Below, one piece after another: positions 10,385-18,641 of a DNA stretch of 64,000 bases (its first letter is position 1; each line of letters starts with the position of its first letter). The translations under genes were made by a program, and so were the position numbers. A model generated the notes under the pieces. That model saw only the letters and a list, made by a program, of their open reading frames with translations, was not told where the DNA came from and ran no database searches. Source of the stretch: Spirochaetota bacterium (lineage in GTDB: Bacteria; Spirochaetota; UBA4802; UBA5368); contig DATIKU010000058.1 of NCBI GenBank assembly GCA_035477215.1, positions 124,001 to 188,000 of the forward strand. Direction: 5' to 3'.

Positions 10385-10485
10385 CTCATATCCTTGGTAG
10401 GCTCAATAAACGTGAAATCAAACGTAATTACATACGTTTCGTGCACATCTTTTGTCAAGCTGAAAAAGAAACGTCACCAAAACGG

Positions 10486-11724
10486 TCATTCGAACATTTT
10501 TTTTCTGACCATCTCGAAAAAACTGCGAATGGACGAGGATTCCGGTTTTAGATTAAGTGCCCTGTTGCAATCTTCGAAAGCGCGGGCGATGTCCCCCAGC
10601 TCGTACCACGCAAGCGCCCTGCTGTAATATGACTCGGACTGGTATGGGTTTACGGTTATCGATGTGTTAAAATCATCTATGGCCGTTCCGTGCTCGCCGA
10701 TCATTCGGCGACAAAACCCTCTGTAATTGTAGGCCCTGAAATTGAAAGCGTCCAGTTTGACCGCCTCTGAAAAATCATCGATCGCTTCACCGTACCGCGC
10801 CTGGGCGAGGTATGCCATGCCGCGATGATTATGTATGATTGACTTAACTGACGGAAGATTCTCGGTTCCCAGCAGCCTGGAATAAAGTGAAATAGCCCGC
10901 GGGTACAGCCCCTCATTGTGGGCGGTTATGGCTTTCAGAAGAATATTATCGATGGTGTCTTCAGGCATGGAATCGGATTGCGCCGGTGCCGTCTCCTGCT
11001 CAACAGTCGTGCCGGAGACTGGTTCCGTTCCGGCAATCGTGCCGGGAATGCCGATTTTTTCGTACAGGGCGCTTCTCCTCTTCTTTAATTCCAACTGCAT
11101 CGCCCTGTGATAATCCCGTATTTCCTGAAAGATGATGTCCGCCAGCGTGAGATTCGCGTTAAGTGCGGCCAGCTTCCTTTTCAGCGGGAGATCGAACGGC
11201 GTGAACTCCGCCTTATATACAAGCTCATGCTCCACCTCGGACCATGCGTCCTGGAGGATGGTTGAGAGTTGTATCTCGCAGCATGGAACTACGTCCAGCC
11301 CCGCCTCTTCCGGTATGTACTTCTCTATCCGGAGCATCAGGTGGGTCGCTTCGTAACCGAATTCGCGAAATGAGTGATTGACGCCCTTTTTCTCACTTCC
11401 TGTCACCGAAAATGAAGACCGGATAATTTTTTCAGCGGTTTCAATATCCTCCAGGAACGGAAAGATTATGCGCGCTCCCAGAATATCGGTTATCTCTTCG
11501 GGAATGCAGGAACCACGGTTTTGCTTCATTCTCCTGATGAGCTTGTTGAAATAACTCTCAAACGATTTTACCCTGTACTTAATCGTTGGATTCAGGCCTT
11601 TCACGAGTAAAGAGTCTTTGATATCCTTCGCCACGCCAATGAGGACCTTTTCATAATAAGGGACCCGTTTTGAATAAAACCTGTTGAGTTCGTCTCTGTC
11701 AGGAAGCCTGTTGTCTGTGCTCAT
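10486..11724 (-). CDS. RelA/SpoT-domain (p)ppGpp synthetase-like protein with TPR repeats
   Basis: Probable alarmone synthetase. The first half (about residues 10-200) matches the RelA/SpoT nucleotidyltransferase fold: KYRVKSFESYFNKL, EEITDILGARIIFPF and CCEIQLSTILQDAWSEVEHELVYK. The hydrolase, TGS and ACT domains of full-length Rel are absent, so it resembles small alarmone synthetases. The second half has about three to four tetratricopeptide repeats (such as AYLAQARYGEAIDDFSEAV and AYNYRGFCRRMIGEHGTAI), suggesting control by a protein partner. The longest frame starts at 11961 inside the upstream gene; I prefer the ATG at 11724, with AAAAGG ahead; an ATG at 11745 overlapping the upstream stop is the alternative. 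It is coupled to the nucleotidyltransferase gene at 11738. The product nucleotide is not established by sequence. Confidence 0.82.
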   Translation of the reverse strand: MSTDNRLPDRDELNRFYSKRVPYYEKVLIGVAKDIKDSLLVKGLNPTIKYRVKSFESYFNKLIRRMKQNRGSCIPEEITDILGARIIFPFLEDIETAEKIIRSSFSVTGSEKKGVNHSFREFGYEATHLMLRIEKYIPEEAGLDVVPCCEIQLSTILQDAWSEVEHELVYKAEFTPFDLPLKRKLAALNANLTLADIIFQEIRDYHRAMQLELKKRRSALYEKIGIPGTIAGTEPVSGTTVEQETAPAQSDSMPEDTIDNILLKAITAHNEGLYPRAISLYSRLLGTENLPSVKSIIHNHRGMAYLAQARYGEAIDDFSEAVKLDAFNFRAYNYRGFCRRMIGEHGTAIDDFNTSITVNPYQSESYYSRALAWYELGDIARAFEDCNRALNLKPESSSIRSFFEMVRKKMFE

Positions 11725-11737
11725 ATCTGATTGCCTT

Positions 11738-12346
11738 TTATTCATTTCCACGGCGATCGTACAGGCATATGGTTTCCGATCCCCGGAAAATCCCGGGGTC
11801 AAAGACGAAACCATCGTGCATGCGGAGGAATGGCGTTTTTCCGCATCCTTCAACCCCGCAAACATATTTTTTGGCGGGGCACCTGCCGAAAATGCACAGG
11901 CGCCCAAGATACTTCCCGGTATTGCAATCCAACAGGAAAACATCAACCTGATGATGCGCAACCCCTATCCCTTCCCCCTTGTGTAAAAGCGAAAGGCCCC
12001 GTACTCTCGCCGTTCGAAGTTCATTGATGCATTTCACATCATCCATCCATACGGCCATATCAACATCATCGCAGTGGTGATAAACTTCAACACCTTTCTC
12101 TGCAAATCTGCCACTTGAAGGCATTTCCTTGAATGGAGGAATGGCGACCGAACCGAACAAAATGATTTTACGGACCGCAGCGATTTCCGAAAGGGCGCGG
12201 GATACGTGTTCAGCGGCAATTCTGAAATTTGCGTGACGCTTAAGGTTTTCCGTGTTTATCCGCTCGATCTGGGCTTCGGAAGGTTCCTGGTCCTCCCATA
12301 GAAACGGAATCTTCTCCATGCCGGGACCTTTATCGCGGCTGGCCAT
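11738..12346 (-). CDS. Nucleotidyltransferase-fold protein with cysteine-rich tail
   Basis: Conserved protein of 202 residues with a minimal nucleotidyltransferase core: FGSVAIPPF (the GS motif) followed by the acidic strand CDDVDMAVWMD, the arrangement of MNT/Pol-beta-type enzymes. The C-terminal third carries six cysteines, in CNTGKYLGRLCIFGRC and YVCGVEGCGK, likely a zinc-binding knuckle. GGAG lies 7 bases before the ATG at 12344-12346. The stop codon is 13 bases from, or overlaps, the start of the RelA/SpoT-TPR gene, so the two are almost certainly co-translated. The substrate (nucleic acid end, protein or small molecule) is unknown. Confidence 0.75.
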   Translation of the reverse strand: MASRDKGPGMEKIPFLWEDQEPSEAQIERINTENLKRHANFRIAAEHVSRALSEIAAVRKIILFGSVAIPPFKEMPSSGRFAEKGVEVYHHCDDVDMAVWMDDVKCINELRTARVRGLSLLHKGEGIGVAHHQVDVFLLDCNTGKYLGRLCIFGRCPAKKYVCGVEGCGKTPFLRMHDGFVFDPGIFRGSETICLYDRRGNE

Positions 12347-12358
12347 GATGATCTCCGA

Positions 12359-13519
12359 TCATTTTCGGTGATTTATTCTGATCTGAACTATTTCCGGCCT
12401 CGTTCCAACCCTCACCGGGGGGCCCCATGTACCGGATCCGCTTGAGACGTACACATGAGTATCGCCCTTTTGAACATATCCATGGCTTATTTCGTATACG
12501 GCGCTGGTTATATGGTTAAACGGCCACATCTGCCCATGATGCGTGTGCCCCGAAAGTTGAAGGTCGATACCGTTTGCTACGGCTTCGTCAAGTTGAAACG
12601 GCTGATGGTCCATTAGGATGATCGGTAATCGTTTGTCAAGACCGGAAATGATATCGTTAAGCGGTTTCCTCTTCTCTCCGGTGAAGCCGGCTTTGCTTCG
12701 GTCATCCCGGCCAACAACGTAAAACTTACCATCAATGAGAACGGCGTTGTCGCGTAGAACGATAATTCCGTGTTTTTCGAGATAATGAACGGCATCCTCC
12801 ACGCCGCCGATATATTCATGGTTTCCGGTGACTGCATAGACACCGTACTTCGCCCTGAGACCGCGCAGGGTCTCTCCAAGGTTCTGTTCGATTACGGGTG
12901 CGAGGTCTTCGTCGACGATATCGCCCGCGAGCAATATGACATCCGGCTTTATATCGTTGATTTTGTTTACCAGGCGCTCGAGGCGTGAGTTTCCGATAAT
13001 AACGCCGAGATGTATGTCTGTTGCCAGCGCAATCCGCACTCCACCGTGCGGAATGGTGGTTTTAGATAGCGTAATATCGAGAGTGCGCACGCGCAAAATG
13101 GCGGCGTTGACATAGCCGGCAGTCACCGTCAACAATGCCCCAATCAACACGATAGCGGCGATAATGTATTTAATGATGCCTCTCTTTTCAATAACAAATG
13201 ACGGCACTAACGGAATCGCCTGGTTCATTAAACGGAGAAAATCGACAACAACCAGACCAATAAACAGATACGTCATGAGCGCTAACCACAACGACCCCGC
13301 GAAAATGGCCGCGGTACTGAGCGTGCAGATTGAATATCTCTCAAGCAAGCGACCGCCAATATATGATGACGCAACCAGCAAGAAAACGATTGCATACCAT
13401 GGGCGAATCGCCGAACCTCGCGGTATGAGCTGCCATCCACGAAAAAATATATAGTAATTGATCAGCCCGTAAACAAGCAGAAACAGTGAAAAGAATATAA
13501 GGAAGTTTACCGTTCGCAT
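12359..13519 (-). CDS. Membrane-anchored metallophosphoesterase (YkuE/YaeI-like)
   Basis: Calcineurin-like phosphoesterase fused to an N-terminal membrane region. About four to five hydrophobic segments fill residues 1-145. The catalytic domain then shows the standard metal motifs in order: ATDIHLG, LLAGDIVDED, VTGNHEYIGG, MDHQPF and LSGHTHHGQMWP. Relatives of this type act on the cytoplasmic membrane, some on UDP-diacylglucosamine or other phospholipid-like substrates, but the substrate here cannot be told. The gene ends 12 bases before the nucleotidyltransferase gene, suggesting a shared transcript. No strong ribosome-binding site precedes the ATG at 13517-13519. Confidence 0.88.
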   Translation of the reverse strand: MRTVNFLIFFSLFLLVYGLINYYIFFRGWQLIPRGSAIRPWYAIVFLLVASSYIGGRLLERYSICTLSTAAIFAGSLWLALMTYLFIGLVVVDFLRLMNQAIPLVPSFVIEKRGIIKYIIAAIVLIGALLTVTAGYVNAAILRVRTLDITLSKTTIPHGGVRIALATDIHLGVIIGNSRLERLVNKINDIKPDVILLAGDIVDEDLAPVIEQNLGETLRGLRAKYGVYAVTGNHEYIGGVEDAVHYLEKHGIIVLRDNAVLIDGKFYVVGRDDRSKAGFTGEKRKPLNDIISGLDKRLPIILMDHQPFQLDEAVANGIDLQLSGHTHHGQMWPFNHITSAVYEISHGYVQKGDTHVYVSSGSGTWGPPVRVGTRPEIVQIRINHRK

Positions 13520-13570
13520 GGGCGTATTTACCGGTATTAATGTAGCTCACACTCGCGACGTCTACTGCAA

Positions 13571-13601
13571 GAAAAAACCCCTCCCGGGAATCGGGGAGAG
13601 G
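13571..13601 (-). terminator. Intrinsic terminator after the OmpA-family gene
   Basis: On the minus strand an 8-bp GC-rich stem (CCTCTCCC pairing with GGGAGGGG, one T-G wobble) with an 8-base loop is followed directly by six T. It lies about 30 bases past the stop of the gene at 13631 and should end the lipoprotein-OmpA transcript. Confidence 0.9.
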
Positions 13602-13630
13602 TACGTTTTATGCCAGGTTCTCGCAACGGG

Positions 13631-14680
13631 TTACTTTTTTGCAGCCCGCGGGATGACGACAATGTCGACGCGTCTGTTAAGCGCGCGATTGGCCGCGGTA
13701 TCATTGGATACAATGGGATTGAACTCACCGTATCCCGCCGCTGAAAATCGCGCATTGTTGATCTTTTTGTCATGGTTCAGAATATAGTTGAGCACGGCAA
13801 GGCCCCTTTCCGTAGACAGCTGCCAGTTGTCGCGAAATTGGCGCGTCTTAATGGGAACGTTGTCGGTATGTCCTTCGACTACGATATTGTATTCGGGATA
13901 ATCGGAAAGTATTTTTGTGATCTTTTGAAGGGCGGGAAGGATCCCTATTTTCAATTCGGCCGATCCGGAATCGAAAGAAATACGATCATCGATGTTGATG
14001 ACCAGCTTGTCGTGAAACCGTTTCAATCGAATCTCGCCCTTCCGGATCTCATCCCCAAGCTGCTTTTCGAGTTCGTCCGCCTGCATCTTCATCCTGTCAA
14101 GTTCGTCCTGCTGGGCTTTGGTAAGCTTTTTAAGATTCCCCATCTCGTTGTTGAGGTTTGCGATCGTGTTCCTCATTTCGGCCATCCGAGACTCGTAGGA
14201 TTTTCGCGTCTCATCAAGCTCATTGATTCTTCTTGTCCTCTCGTCCTGCAATTCCTTCCGAAGTTTCGCAAGCTCGCCTTCGTATCGCGCCTGCATTTTT
14301 TTACTTTCCTCGACAAGGTCTTTTTCGCGATCACTGCCCTTTCTCTGAAGGGTGTCGATCGTTCCCTGAAGCTCCTTAACCCGGTCTTCGCAGAGGCTAT
14401 TGTCCTTTTCCCTCCGCTTATTGCACGATTCGATCTCAGCGTCCAGACGCTCAATCTGCCGCTCAAGATCCTTAATGGTGCTTTCAAGATTTGATTTTTC
14501 ATTTGAAAACTGTCGCTGGACGCCCTTCAACTCCAGTTCAACAGCCACCTTCTCATTATGCAGATTTTTATAATCGCTGGTCCATTTGAAAAGCTGTGCG
14601 AGAGCCGGAGTCTCCGAAACGGAGGCAAGTACAGCCGCCGCGGCCAATATAATAATTGTTTTTTTCAGCATAATGCTCAC
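13631..14680 (-). CDS. Coiled-coil OmpA-family envelope protein
   Basis: Secreted peptidoglycan-associated protein. Residues 1-28 form a signal peptide (KKTIIILAAAAVLASVS, then TPALAQ). Residues about 35-210 are a long, charged coiled coil, and the last 130 residues are an OmpA/MotB peptidoglycan-binding domain with the motif VVEGHTDNVPIKT and the tail NRALNRRVDIVVIP. The domain order resembles periplasmic OmpA/MotB-like proteins rather than beta-barrel OmpA. The neighbouring upstream gene (18-base gap) encodes a coiled-coil lipoprotein, so the two probably form an envelope-spanning pair. An intrinsic terminator follows at 13571-13601. Confidence 0.9.
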   Translation of the reverse strand: MSIMLKKTIIILAAAAVLASVSETPALAQLFKWTSDYKNLHNEKVAVELELKGVQRQFSNEKSNLESTIKDLERQIERLDAEIESCNKRREKDNSLCEDRVKELQGTIDTLQRKGSDREKDLVEESKKMQARYEGELAKLRKELQDERTRRINELDETRKSYESRMAEMRNTIANLNNEMGNLKKLTKAQQDELDRMKMQADELEKQLGDEIRKGEIRLKRFHDKLVINIDDRISFDSGSAELKIGILPALQKITKILSDYPEYNIVVEGHTDNVPIKTRQFRDNWQLSTERGLAVLNYILNHDKKINNARFSAAGYGEFNPIVSNDTAANRALNRRVDIVVIPRAAKK

Positions 14681-14698
14681 TCCATCCCCATTCCGGGG

Positions 14699-15391
14699 TT
14701 ATTTACCGTAACCGGATTCTGCAAGCCTGGCTTCCGCCATTTTAAATGTGTCGGCATATTTAAGATATTTCTGACGGTTATTCGCGGCTCTTTCCTTCAT
14801 CGAGGCGTGATATTTCTCATATACGGAAACATCGATGCGGGACTTCTCGTCCTTCTTTCCGGTTTTAGGATCTGCTGGAATTTCCCCCATTGTACGATCC
14901 TGGAAGGCCCTGGCGATCCTGGCTTTTTCATAATTCAGTTCGGCGATCTTTACGGAGAGCTCTGATTCTTTCAATTCGACGTCAGCCTCCTCGTAGTCCT
15001 TTTTCGCTTTAAGATACGCCAGCTTTAATTTTTCGATGTTTATTTTTTGTTGATTGTCAACCATTGCTTTCTCAACTTCGCCAAGCGCCCTGGTGTCGTC
15101 GGAAATCACATGCAACTTTTTCTTTTCCGTAAGAAGAGTTGCCTCTTTTTCGAGGCCGGAAAGCTCTTTTTCGCTTATCACAACCTTCTGAGCGGTAATT
15201 TTAAGCGATTCCTTAACTTTATTGTTTTCCTGGTTGATGACGACAATCTCGTTTTCAATACGCGTGAGATTCTTTTCCTGTTCGGCTGATTTTTCGATCA
15301 GCAGAGTTTCCTTAATCGGTGCCGGTGAGCTTGCCAAACAACCGGAAAAACCAAGCACAAGACATACAAACGGTACAAGGTAAGTTTTCAT
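14699..15391 (-). CDS. Coiled-coil lipoprotein
   Basis: Predicted lipoprotein of 230 residues. The N-terminus MKTYLVPFVCLVLGFSGC has a lipobox (GFSGC) with the lipidated cysteine at residue 18. The rest is almost entirely charged and heptad-rich (residues about 35-180), followed by a polar region and a helical tail KERAANNRQKYLKYADTFKM. The frame is open back to 15574, but AAAGGA lies 8 bases before the ATG at 15389-15391 and the lipoprotein signal begins there, so the short start is correct. It precedes the OmpA-family gene in the same transcript. No family name is recognised; a structural or tethering role is inferred from layout. Confidence 0.8.
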   Translation of the reverse strand: MKTYLVPFVCLVLGFSGCLASSPAPIKETLLIEKSAEQEKNLTRIENEIVVINQENNKVKESLKITAQKVVISEKELSGLEKEATLLTEKKKLHVISDDTRALGEVEKAMVDNQQKINIEKLKLAYLKAKKDYEEADVELKESELSVKIAELNYEKARIARAFQDRTMGEIPADPKTGKKDEKSRIDVSVYEKYHASMKERAANNRQKYLKYADTFKMAEARLAESGYGK

Positions 15392-15731
15392 CGCCCCATC
15401 CTTTTTAAAAAAATAAATTCGCCGGACCGCTCCAGCGTTATTCAATCTGAACGCTACATTCAGTTGCGGAAAAGTGTACTTATCACTGCGCAGACGTAAA
15501 ATAACGCCGATAACGCATAATGTCAATTCAAAAATGCAGTCGATTCCATAGCCGGACGATTGGCCCGTTTCCAACGACAGCGGCCAGATCGGAAAGGAGC
15601 CTTACCTACCGGAATATTTTGTATTTGACTTTTCATTATGCCAAGGTTTTAATATGGAACTTGACAAACAAATCATCAACCCGAAGTGATACGAGTCGGC
15701 AATTTAAATACATGGTATGTCAGAGAGGACA
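15392..15731. other. Divergent intergenic region without a gene
   Basis: 340 bases between the lipoprotein (minus) and the cupin (plus). I see no credible reading frame. It must hold both promoters; only the plus-strand one can be placed with any confidence (separate entry). Confidence 0.6.
15625..15653 (+). promoter_or_regulatory. Candidate promoter of the cupin gene
   Basis: TTGACT (15625-15630), a 17-base spacer and TTTAAT (15648-15653) give a plausible housekeeping-sigma promoter about 80 bases ahead of the cupin start. A TTGACA at 15661 is nearby but has no convincing -10 at normal spacing. Confidence 0.5.
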
Positions 15732-16004
15732 ATGAAGATATCCATTGAAAAACCACGCGAAGAAATGCTCGCCAACCGGAAAGTCCGTTCGTGGCCGATC
15801 TGGCAGAAGGAGGTCTCCCGTTTTGACTGGAGCTACGATTCAACGGAAGAGTGCTTCCTGCTGGAAGGTCGGGTCGTTGTTGAAACATCGGACGGTGAAA
15901 AAGTTGAATTCGGCAGTGGTGATTTCGTCACTTTCCCCCGTGGGTTGTCCTGTACCTGGGACATTAAGGAACCCGTAAAGAAACACTACAATTTCAAGGA
16001 CTGA
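15732..16004 (+). CDS. Small cupin protein (DUF861/Cupin_3)
   Basis: A single-domain cupin of 90 residues. The core reads ECFLLEGRVVVETSDGEKVEFGSGDFVTFPRG..CTW, the compact Cupin_3 pattern of (S)-ureidoglycine aminohydrolase relatives and many uncharacterised proteins. Metal ligands are poorly conserved: the Glu of the first motif is present but the histidines are mostly missing, so catalysis is doubtful. The ATG at 15732 (MKISIEKPREEM) matches the usual start of the family; an ATG five codons earlier is the alternative. Its stop codon directly abuts the stop of the convergent PLP enzyme (TGATCA, 16002-16007). Function unknown. Confidence 0.85.
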   Translation: MKISIEKPREEMLANRKVRSWPIWQKEVSRFDWSYDSTEECFLLEGRVVVETSDGEKVEFGSGDFVTFPRGLSCTWDIKEPVKKHYNFKD

Positions 16005-17303
16005 TCAGCTCTTTGTTCCAAGCCTCTTCAAGACGGCATAGGCCGCCGGTGCGACAACGCTCTTGAATGTTCTCCCTCGCAGTGCCCTGTCGAGATCGAG
16101 GATTAGGTCTTCGACGTCCTCCAGCCCGGTGCTTATGCGCAGCAGTCCGTCGCCCATCCATTCCCGAATGGCCTTTTTTTGTTCCATGGAAAGGTATGGC
16201 ACCGAATCGACATACATATCGGTCGGATAGTAAAACAGCAGGCTGCGCGGATGTCCAAGCGACGTTGCGTACGTGAATATGCGAATTTTTTCAGCCAGCG
16301 CGACTGCCGCACCCAGTCCCCGTTTAAGGCGCATGGTAATCATTCCACCCGGCATTCGCATCTGACGGAGGGCAAGTTCATATTGCGGATGACCCGGCAG
16401 ACCGGGATAATACACCCGGGATACGGCCGGATGCGCCTCGAGAAAGGACGCGAGCGTTGTCGCGGTGTCAGAGTGTCTCTTCATCCTCAGCGGCAAAGTT
16501 ACCATGCCACGTGCGATCATCCAGGCGTTAAAGGGACTCATCGCTCCTCCCAGGTGAACGAGCGCATCTTTCCGAATACGGTGTATCTCCTTCCCGGGGC
16601 CGACGATAAGTCCTCCAAGAGCGTCTCCATGTCCGTTCAGGTATTTCGTCGCGCTGTGGATTACAAACCGCGCGCCGAGTTCGAGTGGTTTCTGTATGCA
16701 CGGTCCCGCCCATGTCGAATCAACGGCAAGCGGGATTCCCGCTTTTCTCGCTATTCCGGCGATCACCGAAATATCCGCAAGGCTCAATAAGGGATTCGCG
16801 GGAGTCTCGATATATATCAGTTTGGTATTTTTGCGTATTTCGCGTGCGACCAGCTCGGTGTCGGCCGTGTTTACCAGGCTCACCTCCACCCCGAAGCGTT
16901 TAATGTGTTTTCCGAACAACTCCTGCGTTCCCGCATAACAGACATCGCCGGCTATTACGTGCTCTCCGCTTTTCAACATGGTGAATAGCAGTGCCGACAC
17001 GGCAGCCATCCCGGATGCAAGCGCGAGGGCCGTTTCTCCCCCCTCCAGCGCCGCCACCTTTTCTTCCAGGGCCCTTCCCGTCGGATTGCCCCATCTTACA
17101 TAAGCGAACGGGGGATCAAACGATTCCATGGTTAGAGCGTCGAACAGCCGGCTGCCGAATCCCGGCAGTTTAAACGCTGCGGACATTGTAATATTCGGAG
17201 ACAGGGCCCCCGTCGACGGGTCCGCGATTTCACCTGCATGAACCGCCACAGTGGCCGGCCTGCAACCGTTCGACTTTTTAAAATTACGCTCCTTCTTTCC
17301 CAT
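16005..17303 (-). CDS. Cys/Met-metabolism PLP-dependent enzyme (cystathionine gamma-synthase/lyase family)
   Basis: PLP enzyme of the transsulfuration family, which adds, removes or transfers sulfur groups on homoserine and cysteine derivatives. PLP-lysine motif is HSATKYLNGHGD; SGMAAVSALLF, YIETPANPLL and AVDSTWAGP are typical. The C-terminal ISTGLEDVEDLI.DLDRAL closes the family pattern. At 432 residues it is slightly longer than usual, with about 30 extra residues at the C-terminus (RTFKSVVAPAAYAVLKRLGTKS). The family covers gamma-synthases, beta- and gamma-lyases and sulfhydrylases, and I cannot tell which this is. Convergent with the cupin, with no base between stops. A sulfur link to the dsr genes is possible but not shown. 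Confidence 0.88.
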   Translation of the reverse strand: MGKKERNFKKSNGCRPATVAVHAGEIADPSTGALSPNITMSAAFKLPGFGSRLFDALTMESFDPPFAYVRWGNPTGRALEEKVAALEGGETALALASGMAAVSALLFTMLKSGEHVIAGDVCYAGTQELFGKHIKRFGVEVSLVNTADTELVAREIRKNTKLIYIETPANPLLSLADISVIAGIARKAGIPLAVDSTWAGPCIQKPLELGARFVIHSATKYLNGHGDALGGLIVGPGKEIHRIRKDALVHLGGAMSPFNAWMIARGMVTLPLRMKRHSDTATTLASFLEAHPAVSRVYYPGLPGHPQYELALRQMRMPGGMITMRLKRGLGAAVALAEKIRIFTYATSLGHPRSLLFYYPTDMYVDSVPYLSMEQKKAIREWMGDGLLRISTGLEDVEDLILDLDRALRGRTFKSVVAPAAYAVLKRLGTKS

Positions 17304-17504
17304 GCATCCTCCACGGCGCGTACTGATATATCCTTATACCCTGAAAACAGAATTATCCGAGGACCGCTTTCCAACTGTTCAGATTACATAAGCCTTATTT
17401 GTTATTACAATTTATTTTCTTTTAATTAATCCGCACCGGGGCATAAAAAATCACTTTCCCAAATGAAACACGGCCGGAATAAGGCATCGAGCGTAACGCA
17501 CATC

Positions 17505-17547
17505 AGACCTGTTGCAAGTCTCGGTGATATCCGGTTACACAACGACT
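17505..17547 (-). repeat. Intergenic palindromic repeat, short copy (family of five)
   Basis: Read on the minus strand it ends CGGATATCACCGAGACTTGC then AACAGGTCT, matching the right end of the copy at 58038-58123 at about 24 of 29 positions. The GC-rich centre of the longer copies is missing, so this is an internally deleted member. Confidence 0.65.
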
Positions 17548-17695
17548 ATATTATTCCTCGGAAAGAGTTCAAATGATAAGAGGCTTTCAAAAGTATGGCC
17601 GCCGGCATCTAAGTGTTTCCATTACAGTCTATCAGGTAAATATACTTACATATTTTAGTGTAGTATAATTGATTGATTAACCGGAGCATTACATT

Positions 17696-17734
17696 GATAT
17701 TTATCTTGACATGTTCACATACATGTGGTATGCA
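17696..17734 (+). promoter_or_regulatory. spoVG promoter
   Basis: TTGACA (17706-17711), a 17-base spacer and TATGCA (17729-17734). The 16 bases ending in the -35 box (17696-17711) are identical to those of the dsrAB promoter at 56466-56481. Transcription would start near 17741, which rules out the upstream in-frame ATG at 17711 as the spoVG start. Confidence 0.65.
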
Positions 17735-17770
17735 TCATACATAAAAACTCTAACTACTGGTGGTGCCGAG

Positions 17771-18061
17771 ATGGATGAGATAATAACCGAAGTGAGAGTG
17801 TTCCCCAAAGAAAACCTTGGCAAAACTCTCGGATTCGCCAATATCACCATACTGGACAAGTTCGTTGTGAAAAATCTGAGGATAGTTCAGGGCGACAAAG
17901 GGATATTTATCGGCATGCCTTCCAACAAGCGGAAGAACGGTGAGTTCATTGACCTCTTCTTCCCCATCACGCAGGACGCTCGCGACCTAATCACTAACGC
18001 AATACTGGCAAAATATCAGGAGGTTGCGCGCGAACAATCCCAGGCCGGCCGGGTTTCTTAG
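17771..18061 (+). CDS. spoVG: SpoVG-family regulator
   Basis: Small nucleic-acid-binding regulator of 96 residues. SpoVG binds DNA and RNA in Borrelia and Firmicutes and affects cell division, envelope and virulence genes. The core ITEVRVFPKENLGKTLGFAN, ITILDKFVVKNLRIVQGDKG and FIGMPSNKRKNGEF is highly typical, as is the helix DLITNAILAKYQE. The frame is open from 17711, but the promoter spans that ATG, so the start is the ATG at 17771. The ribosome-binding site is weak (GGTGCCGAG). It is monocistronic. Target genes are not known; the shared promoter box with dsrAB only shows similar basal strength. Confidence 0.93.
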   Translation: MDEIITEVRVFPKENLGKTLGFANITILDKFVVKNLRIVQGDKGIFIGMPSNKRKNGEFIDLFFPITQDARDLITNAILAKYQEVAREQSQAGRVS

Positions 18062-18082
18062 GAACCTTCCGGCACGCGATTA

Positions 18083-18123
18083 TCCGGCCCCGGGAGGCGT
18101 GGTGAACTCCATACCGGGCCGGA
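18083..18123. terminator. Possible terminator hairpin between spoVG and a convergent gene
   Basis: Perfect 8-bp arms TCCGGCCC (18083-18090) and GGGCCGGA (18116-18123) with a 25-base loop. It lies between convergent genes but lacks a T-tract on either strand, so termination is inferred from position only. Confidence 0.45.
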
Positions 18124-18134
18124 AATGGATTTAA

Positions 18135-18452
18135 TCAGTCATCCCTCCGCATACGCGACATGAAATTGTTCACGAAGTTCGTCATGCGCGCGAGGACGAG
18201 CGCGCTTATCAGCACATCGATAAGATTCGGCAGTGCAATTCCGGTTTTTCTGAACACACTGAGGGCTTCAACCTTGTAACAAAGGAGGAAGCTCACGATA
18301 ATTATTATTCCGTCCCTGGTCGCTACGACGGGCCTTTTGGAACCTACATCCCTCAAAGACGACATCGAGAACAGAGCCATTACCGCCGCTTCGATAATTA
18401 TGGCGACGACGAATAAATTGATGATGTTTTGAATAAGTACTTCAATGTTCAT
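18135..18452 (-). CDS. Small integral membrane protein, unknown function
   Basis: A 105-residue protein with three hydrophobic stretches: LFVVAIIIEAAVMALFSM, GIIIIVSFLLCYKVEAL and LIDVLISALVLARMTNF, and a basic C-terminus (MSRMRRDD). GGGAGG lies 8 bases before the ATG at 18450-18452, which supports translation. No family is recognised. Size and layout recall small phage holin-like or uncharacterised membrane proteins, but nothing phage-like surrounds it. It faces spoVG. Confidence 0.6.
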   Translation of the reverse strand: MNIEVLIQNIINLFVVAIIIEAAVMALFSMSSLRDVGSKRPVVATRDGIIIIVSFLLCYKVEALSVFRKTGIALPNLIDVLISALVLARMTNFVNNFMSRMRRDD

Positions 18453-18641
18453 TGATCGAACCTCCCTGTTTCACTACCGCAACCTTAACGAGACAACTCT
18501 TCCGTCATTGCGCAGTATACTATACGAACAAACTGAAAAGTTCAAGAATTTTATTTGCAATTTACGGTGGACAGTGGAGATTCTTATCATTACCTGTTGC
18601 ATAAACAGAGGATTTGGACCTTATACGAGGAATTTCATACC

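Larger units (their letters stand above)
17304..17770. other. Intergenic region upstream of spoVG, no gene
   Basis: 467 bases, AT-rich, between two divergent genes. It holds a short palindromic repeat (17505-17547) and the spoVG promoter (17696-17734). I see no credible reading frame in the rest. Confidence 0.6.

Noticed and set aside
17711-17770. N-terminal extension of SpoVG from an upstream ATG
   Set aside because: The promoter -35 and -10 boxes overlap this stretch, and known SpoVG proteins begin at the later ATG.
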